DNA of 64,000 nucleotides from Hanleya hanleyi (lineage: Eukaryota; Mollusca; Polyplacophora; Lepidopleurida; Hanleyidae), in assembly GCA_036873755.1 (NCBI GenBank), contig JAVTVY010017248.1:1-64000 (forward strand). The letters run 5' to 3'. A program made the translations under genes and the position numbers. Within the stretch, counting starts at the first letter, position 1; every line of letters begins with the position of its first letter. Below the pieces are notes generated by a model. The model worked only from the letters and a program-made list of their open reading frames with translations, had not been told where the DNA came from and searched no databases. Of the stretch, positions 22,180-31,534 are shown piece after piece.

Positions 22180-22435
22180 ACACACTAACACCTGCCAACG
22201 CTTGACTAAACGTTTCAACGCCTAGTGCGATAGCTCAGAAGCTCGGATGGGTATAGATATTCACGAAATATCCACGAAATTGACACTAATTTATAGAAAA
22301 TGCAATAAAGCCCGACAACATCTATCGTTAAACCTGAGGGTAGCCCGTATCAACGCCTTAACGCCTTATTTCAACGCCATAACTCCCTATCTTAACGCCT
22401 TAATGTCCTATCATAGTGCATTAGCGCATTGGCGA
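22180..22435 (+). repeat. AACGCC-rich dispersed repeat (copy 1)
   Basis: A core 'gccaacgc..aac.cttcaacgcct.gtg..ttagc' is followed by 'gaaattgacactaattta', then AACGCC/AACTCC repeats. Related copies lie at 23975-24135, 25580-25640, 27745-27885 and, inverted, 29625-29740. Noncoding. Confidence 0.5.
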
Positions 22436-23970
22436 CACTAGTATAATAAGTGCATCGGGACCGCCATTGAAGGGCAGATAACTCTGTTTGAACAATTCCT
22501 GTTTATCTCCCCTGATTCGTACCGGAAGTGACTTTTGACCCAAGTGACCGGAAATGACCCCTGGGGATGTATTCCTCCGCGGTGATGCGGCCGCTTCCTG
22601 GAAGAAGAGTAGAATAGTCTACGGAAAAAAGGTCACATTTTGCCGGGGGAGGTAACTCTTGGTGGCGGTAGGTGGCGTTGTGGTTCTGGATTGCATCAGC
22701 CTTGGCTGTGTGCCAAGTTTTGAGTTCCCCCGGGTACAATTGAAGGGGGTACTTGGTCAAACTATCTCCAGCACAGAAGAGTTCCAAAGGGGAGTTAACT
22801 CTTGATGCACTTTTGTGATTTTTGGTCATAGTCATGGTTTTCTCCCCTGATTCGAACATTGGCATATTAAATCTATACGGGAAAATGCCTGTATGGAGTA
22901 TGGGATATCCGATCGGGTCATATGAGGTATCATTGTGAAGCTTAGGTGAGGGGGCATCAGATGGACTGGGTGTGGGGTTGAAATAGCGTCATGCTGCGCA
23001 TGCGCGGTGGACCCAGGGTATGGAAATAGACGTTTTGGCGCTAGGGAAGCCACTATTGGGCCAATTGGGTCGAGTGAGGTATTAATGTGAAGCACACATG
23101 AGGGGGCATCTGACTGGATCAGTGTTCGGGCGGTGTCACCATTCTGCGCATGCGCAAACAGGGAATTGTGGGAAAAGGCCAGGGAAATACACGTTTTGGG
23201 CTCTATGGGAGCCCCTAATGGGCCGATGGAGTCGTATGAGGTATCCATGTGAAGCACACATGAGGGGGCATCTGCCTGGACTAGTGGCTCGGGCGTGGTC
23301 ACCAGTCTGCGCATGCGCATACAGGGAATTGTGGGAAAAGGGTATGGAAATAGGCGTTTTGGGAACTAGGGTAGCCCCTAGTGAGCCGATGAGGTCGAGT
23401 GAAGTATCAATGTGTAGCCTATGTGAGGGGGCATCCACCTGGGCTAGTGGCTCGAGCGTTTTCACCATTCTGCGCATGCGCAGACAGGGAATTGTGGGAA
23501 AAGGGTATGGACATAGACGTTTTTGGGTTTAGGTGGGCCACTAGTCGTCCGATGGAGTCGTATGAGGTATCCATGTGAAGCCTATGTGAAGGAGCATCTG
23601 CCTGGATTAGTATCACGTGGAACTGATGTCATTCTGCGCATGCGCAGTAGATCAAGCGTATGGAAATACACGTTTTGGGGTCTAGGTGGGCCACCATTGG
23701 GCCAATGGAGTTGAGTGAGGTATCAATGTAAAGCCTATGTGAGGGAGCATCCGCCTGGACTAGTGTGTCGTCCGTGTTGAACATTCTGCGCATGCGCAGA
23801 CAGAGAATTGTGGGAAAAGGGTATGGAAATAGACGTTTTGGGGTCGAGGTGGGTCACTATTGGTCCTATGGAGTCGTATGAGGTATCAATGTGGAGCACA
23901 CGTGAGGGGGCATTTGACTGGACTAGTGGCTCGAGCGTTGTCACCATTCTGCACATGCGCAGATATGGAA
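22436..23970 (+). repeat. Polinton terminal inverted repeat, left arm, with 163-bp array
   Basis: Starts at a Polinton-like terminus (ACTAGTATAATAAGTGCATC) and is the inverse of 25930-26977 plus 29950-30117. It contains at least six tandem units with TGCGCATGCGC cores at 22995, 23145, 23308, 23471, 23635, 23787 and a variant at 23950. Units also share 'gtatggaaatagacgttttgg' and 'gaggtatcaatgtgaagc'. Frames open here follow the unit period and are not genes. Confidence 0.75.
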
Positions 23971-23974
23971 TTGT

Positions 23975-24135
23975 GAGCAACGCCCGCCAACGACAAGCTC
24001 AACGCTTCGACGTCCTGGTGAATTAGCCCAAAAGCTCCGATTTTCATGGAATTGTCACTAATTCATTGGAAATGCAGTGACGCCCGTCAACGTTCGTCGG
24101 TACGCCCTAGCATAACACCTTGACGCCATGATGTA
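23975..24135 (+). repeat. AACGCC-rich dispersed repeat (copy 2)
   Basis: 'cgcccgccaacgacaagctcaacgcttcgacg' through 'atggaattgtcactaattcat' and 'cagtgacgcccgtcaacg'; near-identical to 27745-27885. Confidence 0.5.
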
Positions 24136-24149
24136 GATAGATGAGAACA

Positions 24150-24870
24150 ACAACAACAAAACAACAACAAAGATGAGAGAACAACAACAACATTATGCTG
24201 CAGCATATAACCAAACGCCAGATTTAATTTGAAGGACGTAGCTTGGTCATTGAAGATGGCTTCCACGTAGCTGCGTAGACGAGCGAGGTTGGTCAGTCGA
24301 AAATTGTAGATATCTTGAATAGGGCGATGACGGTGGAAACAGTGTCGTATCATGGGCCAATGGCGCCGATAGATGTCACTCACTGGATAGTCTTCATGTA
24401 ACAGATCGCTAGGAACATCCACCGCATCTTCCAGAAAATCTGCGTTGTTGTCAGCCCTATGACTCGAAACAGTAATGCTAGGGACCGGCTGGATATCTAC
24501 GCTCTTCTGAATTGTGGGTATAGGCGGGCTCTCCGTGATCGCATCACCAGTGGCATTCGTCTCCCCGGGCTCATCTTCACTAGGTCTGACCCTCCTGTGT
24601 GCCTCTTTAGTGGAAAGTTGTCGCTCATACCGTGGTGACGGACTGTGAATCAAACGCTGATGACGTCTTAACTGACTGGGTCTTTTGAAGAGTTGATCAC
24701 ATTCATTACTCGTGGAGTGAACGTTCGTCGCGCAGTAAGGCATCTTCCCGATTAAATGACCGTGCGCAAGTTGTACAAGTATACCGTGCGCCGTTGTGGA
24801 TGGAAGACTCATGCCGTCGCAGATCTTCTGGGCGAGTAAATGGCTTCAGGCAGGTTGAACAAGAGAACAT
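24150..24870 (-). pseudogene. N-terminal zinc-finger part of Polinton DNA polymerase gene
   Basis: Start codon complement at 24868-24870. The protein begins MFSCSTCLKPFTRPEDLRRH and has a second finger YTCTTCARSFNREDALL and, after a slip, a third (CDQLFKRPSQLRRHQRLIH). An acidic, Ser/Pro-rich linker follows, then YPVSDIYRRHWPMIRHCF and QDIYNFRLTNLARLRSYVEA. The similarity ends near FGYMLQ at about 24200, where unrelated (AAC)n sequence begins. This is the N-terminal domain found ahead of the exonuclease in Polinton polymerases. It points the same way as the polymerase at 18581-21440 and may be its displaced 5' end. Confidence 0.68.
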
Positions 24871-24879
24871 GTCGGCTGC

Positions 24880-24985
24880 GTATCAGAAAATGCTGAACAT
24901 GCCCACCTACCGCCACTTTTATAAGCCCGAAGCCCACAAGAACTATCCTACGTTGTTCTCTCCACCAATCAGCGCATCGCTACAC
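24880..24985 (-). promoter_or_regulatory. TATA/CCAAT promoter of the polymerase gene
   Basis: Reading on the minus strand: ATTGGTGGAGAGAACAACGT, then TTATAAAAGTGGCGG (TATA box), then about 45 bases to the ATG at 24870. The same blocks, more decayed, precede the homologous ATG at 13385. Confidence 0.55.
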
Positions 24986-24989
24986 GTGA

Positions 24990-25145
24990 GACTGACGTCA
25001 TTCTGCGCATGCGCAGTAGACAAAATGTATGGACATGGGCGTTTTGGGATCTAGGTGGGTCCCTAGTGGTCCGATGGAGTTGAGTGAGGTATCAATGTAA
25101 AGCAGTCGTGAAGGAGCATCCAGTCATGGATGAGTGCATGTAAAA
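24990..25145 (+). repeat. Single terminal-array unit beside the polymerase promoter
   Basis: One array unit with its TGCGCATGCGCA core at 25004 preceded by TGACGTCA, in the orientation of the left arm. Confidence 0.65.
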
Positions 25146-25372
25146 TTAGGATTTTTTCCCGAAAATATAAAAAGCGGAACACGGACTTCACCCCTAAAAT
25201 AGAGGACAACACCTATCAACCCTAGCCAAAAGGGCTAATATCGGTCCCCGGGCTTATTGGGACCTGCCTATCAAGTCAGTGGGGTGGATGCATGTAAAAC
25301 TTTCTCCAGAAAAAAGCGGAAAGCGGACTTTACCCCTAAAATAGGGGAAAACACCTATGAACCCTTTATCAA
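25140..25372 (+). repeat. TATAAAAAGCGG-type dispersed repeat
   Basis: 'gtgcatgtaaaattaggatt' is followed by 'atataaaaagcggaacacgg' and an ACTTCACCCC/ACCTATCAACC segment, then a second partial copy. Related copies lie at 27150-27390 and 27415-27490. It could contain a promoter-like TATA element; no gene follows. Confidence 0.5.
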
Positions 25373-25580
25373 TTTCGGAGCTCCAAGAGCTCCCGAGCTC
25401 CGAGTTCCAAGAGCTCCTAACTCCAAGAGCTCCGGAGCTACAAACTCCAAGAGCTCCGGAGCTCCGACGGCACCACCGGGCGTTGACGAGCGTTGCTACA
25501 AGAGAACTCGGAGCTCCGGGTTCCAAGAGCTCCGGAGCTCCGAGTTCCAAGAGCTCCGGAGCTCCGAGTTCTCTTGGAAC
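25370..25580 (+). repeat. GAGCTC-rich low-complexity tract
   Basis: Multiple copies of 'gagctccgagttccaagagctc'-type units (AluI/SacI-like palindromes). A shorter tract lies at 25775-25830 and another at 29420-29460. Open frames encode Glu-Leu-Arg/Ala-Pro repeats and are not genes. Confidence 0.75.
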
Positions 25581-25659
25581 AACGTCCGCCAACGCCAAGC
25601 TCAACGCTTCAACGCCATGGTGAATTAGCCCATTCATTCTTATATGTAGACACCACCAC

Positions 25660-25760
25660 CACACACTACCACACACACACACACACACACACCACCACCA
25701 CCACCACCACCACCGCCACCACCGGGCGTTGAGGGCGTCAACGCCCGGTGGTGGTGGTGG
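25660..25760. repeat. (CA)n/(CAC)n tract closed by a perfect 17-bp hairpin
   Basis: (CA)n then (CAC)n lead into CCACCACCGGGCGTTGA (25716-25732), loop GGGCG, and the exact complement at 25738-25754. Confidence 0.85.
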
Positions 25761-25929
25761 TGGGAACTCCCGTGTGGCAGAGCTCTTGGATCGGAGCTCT
25801 TGGAGCTCAAAGCCTGTGGAGCTCAGATCTCGGAAGTGACATTTGCATACGACCTCTGTGAGGTCACTTCCGCTTCCGTTCACGTGACCGGAACTGACCT
25901 TTGACCCCGACGCGCGCGGTGTAAAGGTT

Positions 25930-26977
25930 TCCCACAATTCCCTGTCTGCGCATGCGCAGAATGGTGAAAACGCTCGAGCCACTAGCCCTGGTGGATGCCC
26001 CCTCACATAGGCTACACATTGATACCTCACTCGACCTCATCGGCTCACTAGGGGCTACCCTAGATCCCAAAACGCCTATTTCCATACCCTTTTCCCACAA
26101 TTCCCTGTATGCGCATGCGCAGACTGGTGACCACGCCCGAGCCACTAGCCCAGGCAGATGCCCCCTCATGTGTGCTTCACATGGATACCTCATACGACTC
26201 CATCGGCCCATTAGGGGCTCCCCTAGAGCCCAAAACGTGTATTTCCCTAGCCTTTTCCCACAATTCCCTGTTTGCGCATGCGCAGAATGGTGACACCGCC
26301 CGAACACTGATCCAGTCAGATGCCCCTTCACATAAGCTTCACTTTGATACCTCATATGACCCAATTGGCCCATGAGTAGCTCCCCTAGGTCCCAAAACGT
26401 CTATTCCCTACACTTGGGCCACCGCGCATGCGCAGAATGACGCTATTTCAACCCCACACCCAGCCCATCAGATGCCCCTTCACATAAGCTTCACAATGAT
26501 ACCTCACTCGATCCCATTGGACCATGAGTGGCTCCCCTAGCTCCAAAACGTCTATTTCCATACCCTGGGTCCGCCGCGCATGCGCAGCATGACGCTATTT
26601 CAACCCCACACCCAGCCCATCAGATGCCCCCTCACCTAAGCTTCACAATGATACCTCATACGCCCCCATCGGATATCCCATACCCCATACAAGCATTTTC
26701 CCGTATAGATTTAATATGCAAATGTTCGAATCAGGGGAGAAAACCATAACTATGACCGAAAATCACAAAAGTGCATCAAGAGTTAACTCCCCTTTGGAAC
26801 TCTTCTGTACTGGAGGTAGTTTGACCAAGTACCCACTTCAATTGTACCCGAGGGAACTCAAAACTTGGCACACAGCCAAGGCTGATGCAATCCAGAACCA
26901 CAACGCCACCTACCGCCACCAAGAGTTACCTCCCCCGGCAAAATGTGACCTTTTTTCCGTAGACCATACTACTAAGA
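25930..26977 (-). repeat. Polinton terminal inverted repeat, right arm, inner part
   Basis: The reverse complement of 22620-23480 and beyond. Cores TGCGCATGCGC lie at 25947, 26110, 26273, 26423 (CGCGCATGCGC) and 26575. The match to the left arm stops near 26977 and the outermost ~170 bp reappear at 29950-30117, so about 3 kb has been inserted into this arm. Confidence 0.75.
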
Positions 26978-27744
26978 AGCCTCCCCGAACAAAAAGTAGT
27001 CCCTTGTCATACCTCCCCCTGAATAGGCCCCAATTTACCCTTTTTCTACTTATCAAATTGACGTCACTATGACGTCACTTCCATTATTTCAAATGGGTCG
27101 TGGGAGGTGTCAAAGTGAAGCGCTCCTCCAAGGCGAACATGTAATGGGAGGGGGCATGTAAACTTACTATTGGGTTTGAACATATAAAATCCGGAAATAC
27201 GGACTTTACCCCTTAAATAGAAAAAAAACCCTTATCAACCAGGTCTTGAGGGGCTAATGCCGCTTCCCAGCCGATCGGAGCCTACCGAGAGAGGCGGTGT
27301 GGGTTAGTGGGTGCATGTCAATTTAGGATTTGGTTTGAACATATAAAAAACGGAGCACGGACTTTACGCCTAAACCATGGGGGTCATCCAGGAAAATGGG
27401 TATGCTGGCATCTTCAGGGATGCATGTAAAATTAGGATTCGTCCAGTAAATATAAAAAAAGCGAAACACGGACTTTATATCTAAACCATGGAGAATCATG
27501 GACGTTTTGGGGTCCGCTATTGGCACAAATGGTGCAAAAAAAATCCACCTAGGACCAAGGGAATTCCCCTTCTCTTGCTGTATGGCCATATCATCTCCAG
27601 TACATCATACCCACGCAGGGAGAGCCGCGTTGGGTATGTTTACAATTCTCGTAGACTGTTGTCGAATCAGAAGCCGTCGTTTGTAAAAGTTTAATCTTCG
27701 ACCGTGTACGACTTTAGGATACGCTTGCTTTTATGGACAGTAAC

Positions 27745-27885
27745 ACAGTGACGCCCGCGAAAGCCTAGTTCAACGCTTCAACGCCTTGGTGAATTAGCCA
27801 TGAAGCTCGGATTTTCTAGATATTCCATGGAATTGTCACTAATTCATGGAAATGCGGTGACGCCCGCTAACGGCTATCGTAACGC
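27745..27885 (+). repeat. AACGCC-rich dispersed repeat (copy 3)
   Basis: Very similar to 23975-24135 and directly abuts the TTAA of the next MITE copy. Confidence 0.5.
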
Positions 27886-28450
27886 CTTAACCCTATCTGG
27901 CCTGGGCTTCTTGGGACCTATCCTTGCCTGGGGGGGGGGGGCCGAAATCCACTAATTATTTTTCTTACCACTTGAGCTCGCGGGCTGAAACTTATCACAC
28001 TATACCCTTGAGTCAAGCTCTACCAGAAAATATATAAACAATCTAAGATGGCCGCTTTGATGATGTCACAGTGACGTCATTTTCAAAAACGACATTTTTT
28101 GGCCGATTTTTCAGTCGGGTTTCCCGATTTTTTTATTTATGCAATTTCTCCGCAAAAACTGCATGATGAATTAGAAAATATTAATGTGATGAGATATAAA
28201 ATAGCTTTGCCCACTTTTCATTGCGGAAAAGCAGAAATGTTGAAGAGATATGACAAAAGCATCACTTTTCTGGTACCCGCGTGGCCGCCATCTTGAATTT
28301 ACTCATGATCCTCTGCTTGGGGGTTATGCAAATAGGCTCAAAAGGACCCCAATATGATAAACTAAGAAGTCAAGGAGTTTCAGCTCTCCATTTTTTGTCG
28401 TTCCGGAGTGGATAAAATTTGTTAGGGGGCGGGGAGGGGGGGGGGGGGAA
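27884..28450. mobile_element. piggyBac-like MITE, third copy
   Basis: Begins TTAACCCTATCTGGCC and aligns along its whole length with 2134-2700, but the right terminus is replaced by a G-rich run and no closing TTAA is seen. Confidence 0.7.
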
Positions 28451-29420
28451 CATTTCACATTAAAAACTATATTTTTCTTATGTGCTTAGTTTTGGGTTCA
28501 CAATATCATGCAACATTTGGACTCCTCCCGGTTTGGTCTCTTAGTTTGTCCACATCTGTGAACATTGGGACGTGATTACTTGAACTACAGATAGTCTAGA
28601 TGAAGTTAAAATGAGACTTTGGTCATCAGTCAAATACATGTATATTTGTCTTTTTTACTCTACAAATGATTGATAACAGCATCATTCCAGAAAATAGTAT
28701 GCAAGGACACCATAAAAAAGGCCGTCACTAGTACATTAATTATATAGCATATGGTCCCAATGTCCACTATTTGTGGACACATACTATTCAGGTTTCGCTG
28801 TATCTATACTTATTAAAGAAACAGACCAAAACTTCATGCTTTACAAGTATTTATTCCAAAGGAACATTTGGAGAATATTTTCCACAAACCCAACCACAAG
28901 GGCTCATTTCCACCTTTCGTGGGTGATCCTATCTTGAAACGGCTGAGGTAGGTCACGTGACCAGCAATCCTAAAGAATGTTGGGTGGATGGCACAACCTG
29001 CTAATCTTTAGTTGAGGGCATACATGCTTGCTCTCAGTGAAAGCGCCTGTTCTTTTGTTGGTGCTAAAATCTTATATCCACAAATGTGGACGCAGGGATC
29101 CAAGAGGATATTCGTTCTTGCCCGTTAGATGTATTTTCGGCTGCTCTTCTGCAATCAGAAACCGCCATTTCAGAAAGTTCAATCTTCGGTCATGTTCGCT
29201 CTGATCCGTATGTTATATTCCTCGTCGGCCAGGCCAGGATATTGTTCTGGCAGCATGTTCTGAAACAGTTGTTTGCGCATTCTGATGGGATTTTTAGGGC
29301 CTCGGAGGTTGGTAGCCCCATATCTTCTTCCAAGTGACGCTTGGTAGGGCATAGGGTACACCAGGCTGTGGGTGCATCACAGATGCGTGCGCATGTGTAC
29401 AATGACGTCACTTCTGAGTT
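28450..29420. other. AT-rich non-coding stretch
   Basis: Contains a small palindrome TGTCCACTATTTGTGGACA near 28760 and no credible coding region. Confidence 0.4.
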
Positions 29421-29624
29421 CTGAGCTCCAAGAGCTCCGAGCTCCGAGACTTCCGATCTAAGATCTCCGCTCCACGGGAGCTACCACCGCCACCGGGTGG
29501 TACCCCACAGTTCCGACGTCTGTAGTTTTTCAGAGAGTGGCTTCTGATTGGACAAGAGCAGCCGAGAATACATCTAACGGGCAAGAACGAATGTGATAGG
29601 TATAACATGAAATGGGTGTACCAT

Positions 29625-29740
29625 ACATGCATCAAGGCTTTACGATAGGGTGTTAAGGTGTTACTACAGCGCGTCAAAGCGTTAAGCTAAGGCGCTAAGG
29701 CGCTAAGGCGTTAAGATACGGCGTTAAGGTTACTGTATCG
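29625..29740 (-). repeat. AACGCC-rich dispersed repeat, inverted copy
   Basis: A series of GGCGTTAAG/GGCGCTAAG units, the complement of the AACGCC tail at 22350-22430. Confidence 0.5.
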
Positions 29741-29949
29741 GGTCGAAGCTTCAAAATCTCGATTTTTGTTTTTTTTTGTCTTATACCATAGTACACAATC
29801 AAACCTACAGGTTCTGGGAATAAGAAATTATAAAAATTAGTGCATTGTAGTAAAAAAAAATGACTTTTTAAAACTCAAGCCATTCGTGTTGCAGTAGGCA
29901 AGGCTCAATCAGGCGAACTTCGCGCACCAGGGGAAATAGCGAGGTATAA

Positions 29950-30117
29950 GGATCATCGCCAGGCCGGATCACCGCGGAGGAATACATCCCCAGGGGTCAC
30001 TTCCGGTCAGGTGGGTCAAAGGTTATTTCCGGCACGAGTGAGGGGAGATAACCAGGAATTCTTCAAACAGAGTTATCTGCCATTCAATGGCGGTCCAGAT
30101 GCACTTACTATACTACT
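29950..30117 (-). repeat. Outer end of right Polinton terminal repeat
   Basis: The complement of 22440-22590. It ends at 30117 in ...GATGCACTTACTATACTACT's last base, i.e. an element terminus AGTAGTATAGTAAGTGCATC when read inward, similar to the AGTAGTAGTATAAGCG terminus of copy 2. Confidence 0.7.
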
Positions 30118-31070
30118 GTTGACCGGCCAATCACACGTATATTCTTTCATCATTAGCCCTTAACCCATGTTTGAAGTGACGTCATCACCAGAAGTGACGT
30201 AATCACCCGAGTTGCTTAAACGCATGCATGTGCGTTTACCTCGTAGACCCGCCGGCAACCTCGTGACCGTATAACGTACAAGGTATAGGGTCCTGGCGGC
30301 ACACCCTTTTTGTAATACTGCCGACTGTGCATGCGCAGAATGATGGGAACAGAAAAAAAATAACCACTTCAGTCTGTGTCTACTTTGATGACGCCCTTCT
30401 CCCTGCATGTATAATTTGCAATGCATCTACTACACTTTGATAACGCCTCGAAAACACCTTGACACTTTCGGACACCCAAATTGATGACGTCACGAATTCC
30501 AAGACAAGCGTGGACTTGAACAGAATGAATCGGGACCCGTCCTCGAGCCCGCCATTTCATGTCTTGCTTTGGAGACCAATGCACGACTATCGGAAATGTG
30601 GACTGATTTTCACCTCGTAAAATTTACCAGTGAGACCCGGCATGTTGACGCACGAATATTGTAGGCCTACACGTGGTGGCCTGGAAGAGATTCTATATTT
30701 AGTCCCACGATCATAATTTGATGTTGTTGGAATCTGTTCCACATTTTCGATAGTCGTACATTTCCGCTCCACATCAAAACAAAACCTGGCGAGCTCGAGA
30801 ACGGGTCTCGATTAATTTTGTTCTCTGCTGCATTTCGAATGAAAACAAGTGTTTGTGACTAGTAATATTGGTGGCTTTCCATAGAAAGCGACCATAGATT
30901 ACGATAGCATACCATACTCTCTCGCTCTTCGAGGTATAAAAGGCTTAACTCGGAGACATTTGTCTACCTGACTGCACTTTGTGGTTCCTTTCTCATGGAA
31001 CATTAGAAATGTTGGTTGTTATATTCACACAAGAACCATACTCGTATGAACCATATTTTCGCCATTCAAG
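30118..31070. other. Intervening DNA, no gene seen
   Basis: Holds one isolated TGCATGCGCAGAATGA block at about 30326, several TGACGTCA motifs, and a TATA-like 'aggtataaaaggc' at about 30931. No coding region could be supported. Confidence 0.4.
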
Positions 31071-31335
31071 CAATTGAGTGAGTGAGTGGATATGATTTAA
31101 CTTCGCTTTCAACTATATTTCAGTCATATCACGACGTTGGGTTCTATTCTTTTTTACACCCGGGAACCACACCGGTGGGGTCCTGTTCCTTTTCACACGC
31201 GCGGATGCCTCAGCTAGTCGCCTCTTAGGACAAGCTGTCTGAGGAGCTGAGGCCTATTCTTACCATGACCTGTGGTGTGCACGACGACATCCCAGGTCAA
31301 TCCCCGGATGCCTCACAGGGCTGCCATTCAAGCAA
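31070..31335 (-). repeat. ACTC-tailed SINE-like repeat, minus strand
   Basis: Read on the minus strand it ends in 'gacg.tgatatgactgaaata.agttgaaag' and a short ACTC run, like 50740-50812 and 4570-4622. The upstream part includes 'ggcgactagctgaggcatcc' and 'cacaccggtg' blocks. Confidence 0.5.
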
Positions 31336-31373
31336 ATAAAGTATTATAGTTACTGCTCCTCACAACCTGTACA

Positions 31374-31534
31374 ATTGAATTGAATTGAATTTATTCACCA
31401 ACCAAAGCATAAGGAATACAATACAGCAAATTATACCCAAATAGATAACACAGAAATAATTTGAAAATAAAGTTTCATCGGCGGGAGAAAACCCCAAGGG
31501 CCTTGTCATATCCCTACTGAATCCAAGAGGTATA
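31374..31534 (-). mobile_element. LINE 3' UTR, minus strand, left of Polinton insertion
   Basis: The reverse complement matches the 3' UTR at about 7330-7480: 'cagggata' then 'aag.cccctggggttttctcccgcc', and at the end 'ggtgaataaa' with 'ttcaattcaa'. The element continues beyond copy 2 at 44605-44900. Confidence 0.72.
31529..31534. other. Target-site duplication, left
   Basis: GGTATA immediately before the element terminus, identical to 44605-44610. Six-base duplications are typical of Polinton integrase. Confidence 0.88.

Larger units (their letters stand above)
26978..29950. mobile_element. ~3 kb composite insertion in the right terminal repeat
   Basis: Interrupts the right arm. It holds copies of the TATAAAAAGCGG-type and AACGCC-type repeats, a piggyBac-like MITE (27884-28450), AT-rich DNA at 28450-29080 without recognisable genes, and 'aatcagaa.ccg.c.ttt..aaagtt.aatcttcg' duplicated at 27665 and 29153. 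No transposase was seen, so it may be several insertions. Confidence 0.5.

Noticed and set aside
22832..23616. Several 110-160-codon frames on both strands in the terminal array
   Set aside because: They repeat with the 163-bp unit and encode the same peptide several times; same for 25864-26375 and 42875-43204.
22995..23960. Regularly spaced palindromic repeats resembling a CRISPR array
   Set aside because: Units are 150-163 bp with conserved sequence throughout, not short repeats with unique spacers, and the setting is an animal genome with no Cas genes.
25254..26030. 258-codon minus-strand frame
   Set aside because: It runs through GAGCTC units, CA/CAC tracts and terminal-array units; its length comes from low complexity.
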